Below are positions 37,616 to 46,707 of a stretch of 64,000 nucleotides of DNA, piece by piece; the stretch's first letter is position 1; the number at the start of each line of letters is the position of its first letter. Source of the DNA: Cryobacterium sp. M96 (lineage in GTDB: Bacteria > Actinomycetota > Actinomycetes > Actinomycetales > Microbacteriaceae). Under the pieces are notes generated by a model, which had not been told where the DNA came from, made no database searches, and saw nothing but the letters and a program-made list of their open reading frames with translations. The position numbers and the translations under genes were made by a program. Location: positions 1-64,000 of the forward strand of contig NZ_PJJS01000051.1 in the NCBI RefSeq assembly GCF_002929845.1. The letters are read 5' to 3'.

Positions 37616-40222
37616 TCACGGACTGACCAGGACGACGCCGCGGGCGCCTTTCTCGGCATCAGACATGATGTGGCTGACGAAGGGGTAGCTGCCGGCCTCC
37701 GGGAAGGTCAACTCGACGAAGCCACCCTGGGCCACGGCCAGGTCGAGCACCTGGGAGCCGCCCGTGCCGGTGCTGCCGCCATCACGCAGCAGGTAGTCGC
37801 CCTCCTTGAAAACGGTGTCGAACTGGCCGCCCACGACGTGGAAGGAGCTGCCCACGTTGGGGCCGGCGTCCAGCACCCAGATGCGCACCTTCTCGCCAGC
37901 CTTCGCCGTCAGCGGGCGGGCTCCGTACTGGTTGGCGATGCCGTTGAAGACCACCAGGTCGGGGAACTGCGCCGCCACCTTGTCGGCGTCGGCCTCCCCG
38001 CCCTGCGCACCGAGGTAGAGCTCGGACTGCACCAGGACGTATTCCCGATCGACCGCTGAAAGCCCGGGTGGATCAATGATCACGGCGCCGAACATGCCGT
38101 TCGCCATGTGCACCGACATGGGCATCGTGCCGCAGTGGTAGAGCCAGATCCCCGAGCGGGTCGCGGTGAAACGATAGGTCAGGCTCTCCCCCGGATTGAT
38201 GCTGCGCATGGGCCGATCGGGTGCGAGGGCACCCGCGTGGAAGTCGATGGAGTGCTCGATCGACCCGTCGTTGACGAAGGTGATGTCGAAGACGTCGCCG
38301 ACCTTGCCATGCAGGGTCGGGCCGGGGGCTGTGCCGTTGAACGTCCACAGGGTCTGGGTGACGCCGGGAGACACCTCGGTCTCCACGTCTTCCACCCGCA
38401 TGGTCAACGTGTGCACGGTCTCCGCCTCCGCCGCCCCCAGCGCCGGGTCGCGGGCGACGAAATCGGCGTCGGGCTCACGCATCAAATCGAGATCGTCTGC
38501 CGCGCTGGACGCGCCGCCGGCGGGCGCAGAGCCGTGGTCCATCGCTGGGGAGTCGTCGCCGGACTGAGGCTCGGCTCCGACGGCCACGACCGTGAGCACC
38601 ATGCCCAGGACCTTGTGGCCGGCGATGGAGCACCAGCCCTCGACGTCGGCGCCCACGATGCCGGCGTCGACCTGCCGGCTGGTGCCGGGAGCGACGGAAC
38701 CGGAGACCACGCCGGTGGCGAGCACGAGGTTGTGCACCATCTCGTCGTCGTTGGTCAGGTTGATCACCAGGGTGTCGCCGACGGGCACCTCGATGGTGTC
38801 CGGGCTGAAGCGCGTGTTCTTCATGACGACCTCGACCGTGGTCGTGTGGCCGGTCGACACCCTGTCGGCGGATGCCCCGCCGCTCGCGATTCCGGCGGCG
38901 GCCGGGTCCATGGCGATCCCCAGGGATACGGCCAGAAGCAGGGCGCCGACGGCCGTGATGGTCGCACCTGTGCGGCGCGACGGGGCCGCGGCAATCCGCG
39001 GGGCGGGCGGGGCCGTCGCATCCGTCGCCTGGCGGAGCCGGCGGTTCTGCCGCAGCGCCCGCGGCATCAGGACCAGGAAGGAGGCGAGCGTGCCGACGAC
39101 GAGCAGCGAGACCGTGACCTTCACCAGGCTGGGCACCGGCATCAGATAGAGGACCAGGCCGACGTTGACGACGATGACCCGGAACAGGGCACCACGATCG
39201 AGCAGGGCGGCCGTGGCCTTCGAGACCGAGGGTCCGCCGCCGAGCACGACCGGCACCAGGTAGCTGAGGGCTCCGAGCAGGATCTGCGCGGCGAAACCGA
39301 CCGCGAACACGGGCACGAGCTGCCCGAGCCGGTCGGTCGCGGCTACCCAGCTCGGTGCGAACGTCACGATCAGGCCGAACCCGAGCACGCAGGCGAAGAA
39401 CCAGGTGAGGGCGGCACCGATGCTCCAACCGGCGAAGGTGACGGCCGGGGACTGCCTGGCCAGGCGCAGGGCCTCAACCAGCACCAGGCCGAGGCTGACC
39501 AGGTAGAGCAGAACACCCGCGGCGGCGACCAGGCGCTGGTCGATCAGCAGGCCGATCCCGAGCACCGCGAGGCCGGCCAGGAACAGAGGCAGGGTTCCGC
39601 GGGCCGAGGCGCGCGTCGTCTGCACCCGGGCGTGCAGCACAGTCGGCCAGAGCAGGGCCACCGTGCTAATCACGGTCAGGCCGACCCAGCCGAGCAGGTT
39701 GAACCCGATATGGGCGATGTACATCCGCTCCGCGGACTCACCATCGATATCGGTTCGGGCCATCAGCACGCCCAGGGTCACACCGATGGCCAACGCGATT
39801 CCGGCCGCAATGTAGTAGCGCACGAGCGGTGCGAACCGTCCCGGCAGCGCTCCCCGCGACTGCCGGAACAGCAGCAGGGCGTGGGCGAGGGCATTCGTGC
39901 CGACCAGGATGCCGCCGGCAAGCACGACCGGCCACCAGCCGCCGACGATGCCGGTGATCACGAGCACCGCTCCGAGGGTGTGCGCGCCGAGCCTCGCCCC
40001 GAGCGAGGCGCGGCCGCCGGGGGCCGGATGCCGGAGCAGGGTGTCGGCGAAGTGCTGGCTCCAGACCAGGATCGCGGTGCTCACGGCGCCCAGGAACAGG
40101 AGGTGCACCATGAGCCACGGCGCGACAGGGATGAAGCGGTGGATGAGTACGGCGATGAGAGTGAGAAGGAGCCACGCCGGAGTCAGAAGCCCGGTAATGA
40201 GGTGCCACAGTCGACGGTTCAT
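37616..40222 (-). CDS. nirK: Membrane-fused copper nitrite reductase (NirK type)
   Basis: An 868-residue chimera. Residues 1-about 420 hold roughly ten membrane helices (HLLFLGAVSTAILVWSQHFA). A cupredoxin domain follows at about 460-555 (MKNTRFSPDTIEVPVGDTLV). A two-domain nitrite-reductase module fills about 615-868. Its type 1 copper ligands are read in LYHCGTMPMSVHMANGMFG (His, Cys, His, Met near 698-715). The catalytic Asp and type 2 His ligands are in EHSIDFHAG, SFHVVGG and VSHIMSD. So it should reduce nitrite to NO. The ATG at 40222 overlaps the upstream gene stop. Such fusions occur in actinobacteria; the membrane part may take electrons from quinol. Confidence 0.9.
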   Translation of the reverse strand: MNRRLWHLITGLLTPAWLLLTLIAVLIHRFIPVAPWLMVHLLFLGAVSTAILVWSQHFADTLLRHPAPGGRASLGARLGAHTLGAVLVITGIVGGWWPVVLAGGILVGTNALAHALLLFRQSRGALPGRFAPLVRYYIAAGIALAIGVTLGVLMARTDIDGESAERMYIAHIGFNLLGWVGLTVISTVALLWPTVLHARVQTTRASARGTLPLFLAGLAVLGIGLLIDQRLVAAAGVLLYLVSLGLVLVEALRLARQSPAVTFAGWSIGAALTWFFACVLGFGLIVTFAPSWVAATDRLGQLVPVFAVGFAAQILLGALSYLVPVVLGGGPSVSKATAALLDRGALFRVIVVNVGLVLYLMPVPSLVKVTVSLLVVGTLASFLVLMPRALRQNRRLRQATDATAPPAPRIAAAPSRRTGATITAVGALLLAVSLGIAMDPAAAGIASGGASADRVSTGHTTTVEVVMKNTRFSPDTIEVPVGDTLVINLTNDDEMVHNLVLATGVVSGSVAPGTSRQVDAGIVGADVEGWCSIAGHKVLGMVLTVVAVGAEPQSGDDSPAMDHGSAPAGGASSAADDLDLMREPDADFVARDPALGAAEAETVHTLTMRVEDVETEVSPGVTQTLWTFNGTAPGPTLHGKVGDVFDITFVNDGSIEHSIDFHAGALAPDRPMRSINPGESLTYRFTATRSGIWLYHCGTMPMSVHMANGMFGAVIIDPPGLSAVDREYVLVQSELYLGAQGGEADADKVAAQFPDLVVFNGIANQYGARPLTAKAGEKVRIWVLDAGPNVGSSFHVVGGQFDTVFKEGDYLLRDGGSTGTGGSQVLDLAVAQGGFVELTFPEAGSYPFVSHIMSDAEKGARGVVLVSP

Positions 40223-41391
40223 GGTGTGACTTTCAGTTTGGTGTTTGGCTGGCGCCGCGGCACGCCGCGCACCACCGAGATCACGGCCAGCAGCACGAAC
40301 AGGAGCACGGCCACGATGTTGGCCACGCCGCCCCACTGCACCAGTGCCGGCAGGTCGCGCGCGTCACCGAGCAGGATGCGCACCAGCAGGGAGACATGCA
40401 GCAGCAGCACCGGCAGGTAGAGCACCGGCCGGTACGGCAGCGGCCGGCGCAGCACGGCCGGCAGGATGGTCGGGGCGTGCGCCATGATCATCGACATCAC
40501 GAACCCGAGGAAGACGGCGTGCAGCACGGCGTCATAGCCGGGACCGGAGAAGCTCGGGCCGACGATGATCCAGCTGGCGCCCACCACGAGCAGCCAGCCG
40601 TAGCCGGCCAGCAGGCACGCGGCCATGTACCGGGGCAGGCCGGTGCTGCGGATGAGCCGGGTCGCCACGTCGTGCCGGAACAGCCAGGCGACGAGACCGA
40701 GCAGCCCGAGCCCGAGAACCGGATAGCCTACCCCGGGCCAGACGAGAGCGACGACCGTGCCGAGGGTCAGGAACAGGCCGGCGGCCAGCATCCGCATTTC
40801 GGCCCGGTGGTCGACGGAGGGCGAGATGCGCGCGAGTTCGAGCCGCTCACCGGCGATCGTGAGCACCAGGTAGAGCGTCATCGCGGGCACCAGGACAGGC
40901 ACGGGCACGCCGCCGAGCCACAGCACGGTTGCCGTGAGACCGAGCAGGGCACCGAGTGCCTGCACCGCGGCGGACGTCGACGGCTGCCGGAGCCAGATCG
41001 CCCGGTAGATGGCCAGCAACACGGCCGACCCGGCCACGAGGGCAAGCTGGCCGACCACCAGGGGAAGCGGCGATACGAGTGACAGGCCGCCGAGGCCCAG
41101 CAGCCCCGGCGACAGGTAGGCCCAGTTCCGGCGCACGGCGACGGCCCGTTCGAGCACGACGACGGTGCCCACGAACCCGAAGACCATCAGGGGTCCGTGC
41201 ACATCCGCCAGGCGTGCGGTCACGACCGGCGCCGGGAAACCCAACAGGAGCAGCGCACCGTCGAGCCCGGCCAGCAGAGAGAGGCCGCCGAGCAGCAGAA
41301 ACGCCAGTCGCCCGTTGCCGTGCACGGTGGTGTCGAATCTCGGGAGACTAGGCGGCGCGGGTGAAGCGGATGCGCCAGGCGTCCGGGCCAC
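40219..41391 (-). CDS. NnrS-like polytopic membrane protein
   Basis: A 390-residue protein with about 12 membrane helices. HGPLMVFGFVGTVVVLERAV and HAVFLGFVMSMIMAHAPTIL are the paired His-containing segments seen in NnrS-type proteins, which help cells withstand nitrosative stress and copper/heme nitrosylation. Overall identity to classical NnrS looks low. The GTG start at 41391 overlaps the DUF2249 gene by 44 bp and has only a weak SD sequence. The stop overlaps the nirK start. It shares a resemblance with the membrane half of the NirK fusion. Confidence 0.75.
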   Translation of the reverse strand: MARTPGASASPAPPSLPRFDTTVHGNGRLAFLLLGGLSLLAGLDGALLLLGFPAPVVTARLADVHGPLMVFGFVGTVVVLERAVAVRRNWAYLSPGLLGLGGLSLVSPLPLVVGQLALVAGSAVLLAIYRAIWLRQPSTSAAVQALGALLGLTATVLWLGGVPVPVLVPAMTLYLVLTIAGERLELARISPSVDHRAEMRMLAAGLFLTLGTVVALVWPGVGYPVLGLGLLGLVAWLFRHDVATRLIRSTGLPRYMAACLLAGYGWLLVVGASWIIVGPSFSGPGYDAVLHAVFLGFVMSMIMAHAPTILPAVLRRPLPYRPVLYLPVLLLHVSLLVRILLGDARDLPALVQWGGVANIVAVLLFVLLAVISVVRGVPRRQPNTKLKVTP

Positions 41392-41638
41392 GCTCCACGT
41401 ACGACACGGTGAACGCTCCCGGGCGTGCCTGCTCGAGCTGCGCCAGCAGGGGCAGCGGGTCGTGCGGGGCGATCAGGTCCAGCGAGAAGCCGAGCTGGAT
41501 GGCCTCCAGGGCGCCGAAAATGGCCGCGTGGCGAACCGCGTGCGGGATGGTGCGACCGTCGAGCACGATGGTCTCGGCGTCGTCATGGTTGCAGTTGCAG
41601 GTGTGTGCGCTGCTCAGGGTGATGGGTTCGGCGGTCAT
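41348..41638 (-). CDS. DUF2249 domain-containing protein
   Basis: A 96-residue small protein. The N-terminus HTCNCNHDD is Cys/His-rich and could bind metal. ALEAIQLGFSLDLIAPHDPLPLLAQLE is the DUF2249 core (LDLI.PHDP). Such proteins often accompany nitrite and NO metabolism genes in denitrifiers; the biochemical role is not known. A strong GAGGAGG box precedes the ATG. It is the first gene of the DUF2249-NnrS-like-nirK unit. Confidence 0.85.
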   Translation of the reverse strand: MTAEPITLSSAHTCNCNHDDAETIVLDGRTIPHAVRHAAIFGALEAIQLGFSLDLIAPHDPLPLLAQLEQARPGAFTVSYVERGPDAWRIRFTRAA

Positions 41639-41755
41639 AGGATGAATCCTCCTCGGTGGAACGACCGAGCCGGCCGCTAATAAACAGGATACACGTCCGG
41701 TTAATTATTCCAGAATCAGACCAGGTCGGATCACGTCAGGTCACGTCGGGTCCGG
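41639..41755 (-). promoter_or_regulatory. Promoter region of the nirK operon
   Basis: An AT-rich core (AATAATTAACCGG on the reverse strand, around 41695-41710) with TATCCT near 41688 could give the -35/-10 pair. Short GGTCA/CGGGTC direct repeats at 41728-41762 lie toward moaE and have no known meaning. No clear Fnr box. Confidence 0.35.
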
Positions 41756-42238
41756 TCAGGTCAGGCCCACCCAGGCGGTGGACCCGTCGACCTCGTACTG
41801 CTTCTTCCAGATCGGCACCTCGAGCTTGACGGTCTCCACCAGGCGTTCGCAGGCTTCGAATGCGACGGCGCGGTGGGCGCTTGCCGCGGCCGCGACCAGG
41901 GCTAGGTCACCGACGTCGAGGTGGCCGATGCGGTGGCTGACCGACAGGTTCACCTGCGGGTACTCGCGGGAGTACCGGGCGACGATCTCGGACAGGATGC
42001 GACCGGCATCCGGATGCGCGCTGTAATCGAGGCCGGTCACCTGCCCGGCGGCGTCGGGGTCGTGGTCGCGCACCTGGCCGATGAAGGTCACGACGGCCCC
42101 GCAGGATCCGGTCGACACGGCAGCAACGTGCGCGGCCAGGTCGAGCGGCGCCGTGGCCACCTGGTTGACGGCACCCTCGCCAGGGTTCGCGTCGTTCTCA
42201 TTCACGCCGCTTCGGTCAGTCGTTCCTGCTGAATTCAC
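41756..42238 (-). CDS. moaE: Molybdopterin synthase catalytic subunit MoaE
   Basis: The large subunit that transfers sulfur from MoaD thiocarboxylate to cyclic pyranopterin. GAVVTFIGQVRDHDP is the MoaE N-terminal signature, LDYSAHPDAGRILSEIVARY the second, and SHRIGHLDVGDLALVAAAASAHRAVAFEACE with VPIWKKQYEVDG holds the active-site Lys residues. Up to 160 residues from the GTG at 42238; GTGs at 42205 and 42160 are plausible later starts, since none has a strong SD box. It stands apart from the main MoCo operon and may be transcribed with it by neither operon. Confidence 0.93.
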   Translation of the reverse strand: MNSAGTTDRSGVNENDANPGEGAVNQVATAPLDLAAHVAAVSTGSCGAVVTFIGQVRDHDPDAAGQVTGLDYSAHPDAGRILSEIVARYSREYPQVNLSVSHRIGHLDVGDLALVAAAASAHRAVAFEACERLVETVKLEVPIWKKQYEVDGSTAWVGLT

Positions 42239-42531
42239 ACATTCAGATTACGCGCGGAAGCGGAACGAGAAACGTACTCCACTGTTCCCGGAGCATCGAG
42301 GGCTAAAAAATCTGAGGCCGAGGCCCGCTGAGCAGCCCCGGAGTCCCGTTCGGCCCCTCTCGCGGGTCGTATTCTCGTGGTGGCTGCCAGGGGTCTCGAG
42401 CTGATCCACCGCACACGCTGCGTGGCCTGCCTGTCCACGGGCTCCCGCGACCTCGACCGAGGGTCATCCCCGTTCCGCGGCGCGCGGCGGGCCCGGCGAG
42501 CGACACCACCGAACGGTTACGGCCCACTCAG
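42239..42531. other. 293-bp intergenic region, nothing recognised
   Basis: No supported gene, RNA or repeat. Short open frames on the minus strand (42235-42438) show no family features and are taken as chance frames. Confidence 0.5.
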
Positions 42532-43809
42532 CTAACCGACGATCTCTGCCACAGTCGGGCAGGCCGCCTCGGCAGCCAGTTCGGCTCGGGTCTGCGCAAC
42601 CGTCCAGGGCAGCGCAACCGACGGTTCGTTCCCGCGTCCAGCCGGCGCCTCGGCGATGATGGCGGCCAGCTGACGGGCCAGTGTCAGGGCGAACTGGTCA
42701 CCCGCGCTCGAGTTGTTCAGCATGACCACCACGGTCATGGTCTGGTCCGGATCCGCCAGGGTCGCCGAGATGAATCCGGGGATCGATCCGGTGCGCCCGC
42801 GGAGGGGCCCGACCTGCTCCGCGCCGAGGCCGTAGCGCTGCCACGGCGGCGTCGTCACGTCTTCGTTCACGGTGTTCCACTGGGCGCTCGCCGACGACTC
42901 GGACAAGAGACCACCCGCGGCGAGAGCGCCTGCCCAGGTCCTCATGTCGGCCAGCGTCGAAACGACACCGCCCGCCACGCCGCTCATCGAATTGGAGAGC
43001 AGGGTGTTGTCGGTGATGGCCGTGCACACCGGACCGTCGGCGCCCACCGCGGCGGCGTAGCCGTGCGAGTGTGGTGCGGGGAGGTCCACATCGCCGGCGT
43101 GAGGATATGAGGTGTCGTGCAGACCGAGCGGATGGAAGATGTACTCATCGTAGAGCGCCGCCCACTGCCGGCCCGTGGCCCGCTCGAGCGCCATCCCGAG
43201 CAGCACGATTCCGGTGTTTGTAGGACCCCACACGCTGCCCGGAGCACCGGTTCGGGGCGTGGCCAGCCCCTGGGAGACGAGTTCCATCGCCGGCCAGGTG
43301 CGCAGGGGGTTGTGCACGAACTCCCCGGCCAGAACGGGACTGTAGGACCCAAGCCCCGAAGTGCCCTGGCAGAGCTGGCCGAGCGTCACGCCCGCCACAC
43401 CGACGAGGCGGGGCAGGTAGGTGGAGACCGGGTCGTCGAGCGTCACGGTTCCCTCGTCGACCAACCGGAGCAGCACCGTGCAGGTCATGGCCGTGGTGTT
43501 GGTGCCGATGCGGAAGTGCATCCCGCCGGTCATCGGGGCGGAACCGCCGATTTCCGTCGTGCCGTGCGCGACGGTCCATTCGCCGGCGGCGGACCAGACC
43601 CCGACCAGAGCGCCGGAGGAACCCGATAGCGCCATCGCCTCGCCCACGGCCGCGTCCAGCTGCCCGGCGATGTCCGCCGCGATCGGCGTGCTGTTCTGGT
43701 CGACGCTGTTCCGGCCCGCGGTGCAGCCGCTCAGCACGACGGCTGCGGCGACGCCGAGTGCGAGCAGCGCACGACGACGGGTGGTGGGCTTGGTGATGGC
43801 ATCCCCCAA
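42532..43809 (-). CDS. Beta-lactamase-fold lipoprotein with altered active site
   Basis: About 425 residues in the serine beta-lactamase/D-Ala-D-Ala carboxypeptidase fold. The lipobox LLALGVAAAVVLSGC marks it as a membrane-anchored lipoprotein. The three catalytic motifs are all changed. SxxK reads TNTT in FRIGTNTTAMT, YxN reads PTN in VWGPTNTGIVLLG, and the KTG/HTG triad reads RTG in RGRTGSIPGF. The surrounding fold (LLRLVDEGTVTLDDPVSTYLP, HPLGLHDTSY) is intact. The start is taken as TTG 43809 with GGAGA just upstream; no ATG or GTG fits. Probably a non-catalytic relative that binds peptidoglycan or another ligand. Confidence 0.75.
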   Translation of the reverse strand: MGDAITKPTTRRRALLALGVAAAVVLSGCTAGRNSVDQNSTPIAADIAGQLDAAVGEAMALSGSSGALVGVWSAAGEWTVAHGTTEIGGSAPMTGGMHFRIGTNTTAMTCTVLLRLVDEGTVTLDDPVSTYLPRLVGVAGVTLGQLCQGTSGLGSYSPVLAGEFVHNPLRTWPAMELVSQGLATPRTGAPGSVWGPTNTGIVLLGMALERATGRQWAALYDEYIFHPLGLHDTSYPHAGDVDLPAPHSHGYAAAVGADGPVCTAITDNTLLSNSMSGVAGGVVSTLADMRTWAGALAAGGLLSESSASAQWNTVNEDVTTPPWQRYGLGAEQVGPLRGRTGSIPGFISATLADPDQTMTVVVMLNNSSAGDQFALTLARQLAAIIAEAPAGRGNEPSVALPWTVAQTRAELAAEAACPTVAEIVG

Positions 43810-43871
43810 TGCTCTCCACCAGCTTGCCCTATCGGGGCCCGGGCGCCTAACGCGTGCGCGAGACAGACTCC

Positions 43872-44685
43872 CTACACCCGCTCGAAGATGGCGGCGAGCC
43901 CCTGGCCGCTGGCGTTTCCGGCGGTGACGGTGGCGTCGGCGTCCGTCTCCAGCAGGATCGGGCGGAGGCCGGCCAGAGCCGTCAGGCTGCTGTCGGCCCG
44001 CGGAGTTTCGTCGGCGGAGTTTCGTCGGCGGAGACCACGACCGGGCCCGTGCGGCCCGGCACCGTGACCGGCACGATCTCGTCGTCGAACCGGCCCTCGG
44101 CCACGGCGACGCATGCCCGCGCCTGCGACCGGAGAGCCAGGTCGTCCTGTTCGGTGCGGCCCATGCCGTACTCGCGGCGCAGGTTCTCGGCGGTTTCGAG
44201 CACGCCGCCGGGTACCGGGTAGCGGCGCCCGCCGGCGGTCTCGCGGCCGCGGCTGAGCGCGTCCGTGAGCAGGATTCCGGCGCCGCCGCCCACACCGAAG
44301 CGGGAGTCGACGGTGTAGAACGGAGCCTGGCTCATCGATTCGACCCCGCCGGCGACGACGACGTCGCTGACACCGGTCTGCACCTGCACAGCCGCGTCGA
44401 GGATGGCCTGTAGCCCTGAGCCGCATCGCCGGTCCACCTGCACGCCGCCGACCGTCACGGGCAGGCCGGCGTTCAGTGCGGCGACGCGCGCCACGGAGGC
44501 GGCCTCCACGGTGGGATAGCCCTGGCCGAGGATCACGTCGTCGACCACGGCCCCGTCGATTCCGGTGCGTTCGATCAGCGCCGTGATCACGGCCGCGTCA
44601 GGTTGGCCGGCGCGACCGCCCTGAAGACGCCGCCGAACCGGCCGATCGGGGTGCGTAGCGGTTCGTAGATGACGACGTCTCTCAC
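43872..44685 (-). pseudogene. pcaF: Thiolase (beta-ketoadipyl-CoA thiolase) pseudogene
   Basis: N-terminal two-thirds of a thiolase in three frames. [19 protein letters not shown] starts at the GTG 44685 that overlaps the pcaJ stop. The frame is lost near 44602 (one base short after NLT). VITALIERTGIDGAVVDD continues with the active Cys in DRRCGSGLQAI and VVAGGVESMSQAPFY. A 14-bp tandem duplication at 44001-44028 breaks the frame again. The last part, DATVTAGNASGQ, ends soon after, so the C-terminal catalytic His and Cys domain is gone. It cannot make a working enzyme. Gene order says it was pcaF. Confidence 0.88.
44001..44028. repeat. 14-bp tandem duplication inactivating the thiolase
   Basis: CGGAGTTTCGTCGG occurs twice in a row (44001-44014 and 44015-44028). 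Removing one copy restores the reading frame from VVVSADETP to RADSSLTALAGLRP, the expected thiolase sequence. Confidence 0.93.
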
Positions 44686-45371
44686 GATGCGGCCACCGTG
44701 TTCGGAGCGGAGAGGAGCGTGTGGATGACGGTCGGCGTCCCCGGCACGAGCAGCGGCACCTCGGTGGCGGCCTGCACCTCGGCCACGGTGAGTCCCGGCG
44801 CGATCTCGCGCAGCAGAAGACCCTCCGGCGTCACGTCGATCACGGCCAGGTCGGTGATGATGCGGGTCACGACGCGCTTGCCGGTCAGCGGCAGGCCGCA
44901 CTCGTTCACAATCTTGAAGTCGCCGTTCTTCGCAGTGTGCTCCATCACGACGATCACGGTGTCGGCGCCGTGCACGAGATCCATCGCACCGCCCATACCC
45001 TTGATCATCTTGCCGGGCACGGCCCAGTTGGCGATGTCGCCGGTGGCGGAGACCTGCATCGCGCCAAGCACGGCCACATCGATCATTCCGCCGCGGATCA
45101 TGCCGAAGCTCTGCGCGGAGTCGAAGTAGCTGGCACCGGGGTTGACCGTGATGGTCTCCTTGCCGGCGTTGATCAGCTTCGGGTCCTCCTCGCCCTCCCA
45201 CGGGTACGGTCCCACCCCGAGCACCCCGTTCTCGGAATGCAGGATGACGTCCACCCCCTCCGGCAGGAAGTTGGGGATCAGCGTGGGCAGCCCGATCCCG
45301 AGGTTGACATAGCTGTCGGGGGTGAGCTCCTGCGCGGCGCGCGCGGCCATTTCATTGCGGGTCAACGGCAT
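44682..45371 (-). CDS. pcaJ: 3-oxoacid/3-oxoadipate CoA-transferase subunit B
   Basis: A 229-residue intact beta subunit. [15 protein letters not shown] and [13 protein letters not shown] (the catalytic Glu of ENGVLG) are diagnostic, as is [20 protein letters not shown]. With subunit A it moves CoA from succinyl-CoA to 3-oxoadipate or acetoacetate. The surrounding pca remnants favour 3-oxoadipate. It starts 2 nt after the subunit A stop and overlaps the broken thiolase gene (GTGA). Confidence 0.88.
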   Translation of the reverse strand: MPLTRNEMAARAAQELTPDSYVNLGIGLPTLIPNFLPEGVDVILHSENGVLGVGPYPWEGEEDPKLINAGKETITVNPGASYFDSAQSFGMIRGGMIDVAVLGAMQVSATGDIANWAVPGKMIKGMGGAMDLVHGADTVIVVMEHTAKNGDFKIVNECGLPLTGKRVVTRIITDLAVIDVTPEGLLLREIAPGLTVAEVQAATEVPLLVPGTPTVIHTLLSAPNTVAAS

Positions 45372-45373
45372 GA

Positions 45374-46192
45374 TCAGCTGTCCTTTGCGACGGATGCGAC
45401 GGATACGACGGATGCGACGGGCCGCGGCCGGGTGGTGGTCTTCTCGATCGGCAGGTCGGCGGCCTCGGCGCCGGAGAGCGCCACGATGCGGTGCACGTAG
45501 ATACCGGCGAGGTGGATGGCATCCGGATCGAGCTCCCCCGGCTCGACCAGCTCGTCGACCTCGGCGATGGTGATGCGGCCGGCCATGCCGGCGACCGGGT
45601 TGAAATTGCGGGCCGACTTCTCGAACACGAGGTTGCCGTGCCGGTCGCCCTTCGCCGCGCGAACGAGGGCGAAGTCGGTGACGATGGCCTCCTCGAGCAC
45701 GTACTCCTTCTCCCCGCCGCGGAGCGACGCGAAGGTGCGGGTCTCCTTGGGCGGCGACGACACCGTCACCGACCCATCCGGCCCGTAGCGCCAGGGCAGC
45801 CCGCCCTCGGCGACCATGGTGCCGACGCCGCTGGCGGTGTAGAAGGCGGGGATTCCGCTGCCGCCGGCCCGGAGCCGCTCGGCCAGGGTGCCCTGCGGGG
45901 TCAGTTCCACCTCGATGTCACCGCCGAGATAGCGGCGGGCGAAGTCCTTGTTCTCGCCGATGTAGGAGGCGATCACCCGGCTGATCCGCCCTTCCCGCAG
46001 CAGTTCGCCGAGCCCCCAGCCGTCGACGCCGCAGTTGTTGGATGCGACCCGGAGGTCGGTGCTGCCCTGGGCCAGGAGCGCCCGGATCAGCAGGATCGGG
46101 ACGCCGACCAGGCCGAAGCCGCCGACGGCGAGGGAGGCCCCATCCGGGATGTCGGCGACGGCAGCCGCGGCGGAGGAGTACGTCTTGTCCAT
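45374..46192 (-). CDS. pcaI: 3-oxoacid/3-oxoadipate CoA-transferase subunit A
   Basis: A 272-residue intact alpha subunit. [18 protein letters not shown] is the family start (usually GGFG..G.P). [31 protein letters not shown] and [24 protein letters not shown] follow. A 9-bp GACGGATGC-like repeat near the 3' end gives a Val/Ser/Ala tail. It is preceded at 17 nt by the pcaL remnant. Because both upstream and downstream pathway genes are broken, it may now serve another 3-oxoacid. Confidence 0.88.
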   Translation of the reverse strand: MDKTYSSAAAAVADIPDGASLAVGGFGLVGVPILLIRALLAQGSTDLRVASNNCGVDGWGLGELLREGRISRVIASYIGENKDFARRYLGGDIEVELTPQGTLAERLRAGGSGIPAFYTASGVGTMVAEGGLPWRYGPDGSVTVSSPPKETRTFASLRGGEKEYVLEEAIVTDFALVRAAKGDRHGNLVFEKSARNFNPVAGMAGRITIAEVDELVEPGELDPDAIHLAGIYVHRIVALSGAEAADLPIEKTTTRPRPVASVVSVASVAKDS

Positions 46193-46209
46193 GGAGTGGT
46201 CCTTCAGCT

Positions 46210-46707
46210 TCAGTTCGTGGTGCCGATGTCGATCGTCTTGAAGGTATCGCGTGCCACCGCCAGAGCGGAATTCGCCGCCGGCACCCCCGCGTAGATCGCG
46301 GTGTGCAGGATGGCCTCGCTGATCTCCGCGCGGGTCAGCCCATGGGTCAGGGCCGCGCGCACGTGCATGCCCAGTTCATGTTCGTGGCCGCCGGTCACCA
46401 GGCAGGCCAGGGTCAGGAAGCTGCGGGTGCGCCGATCGCGGCCGGGCCTGGTCCAGATCTCCCCCCAGACATAGCGGGTGATGAAGTCCTGGAAATCCGC
46501 CGTCTCCGGGGTGGTGCAGGGCCAGTTCGAGTCCGACAGCGCCGCCGAACGACACCCCGGCGTAGTGGAAGGCTCCCCCGCCGACCAAGTCGACCAGGGT
46601 GATCACAACGTCGGCGACCTCAGCGACGGTAACCGGTTGCCGGGCGGCGGGGCTGAGGCCGGTGCCGGTGCCGGCGTGACCGTGCCGCGGATAATGGGCT
46701 GGTTCAT
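46210..46707 (-). pseudogene. pcaL: PcaL remnant (enol-lactonase/carboxymuconolactone decarboxylase)
   Basis: Pieces of the actinobacterial PcaL fusion (PcaD plus PcaC). It begins at ATG 46707, overlapping the pcaB stop. After about 20 codons most of the hydrolase N-terminus is missing. VTVAEVADVVITLVDLVGGG and FHYAGVSFGGAVGLELALHHP (nucleophile Ser elbow) appear in a shifted frame. Then another deletion and shift lead to FITRYVWGEIWTRPGRD and TGGHEHELGMHVRAALTHGL, the PcaC C-terminus, ending at 46210. Only about 500 of an expected 1,200 bases remain. Confidence 0.85.

Noticed and set aside
42235-42438. 67-codon minus-strand frame upstream of moaE
   Set aside because: No RBS, no recognisable domain, composition as for random GC-rich frames.
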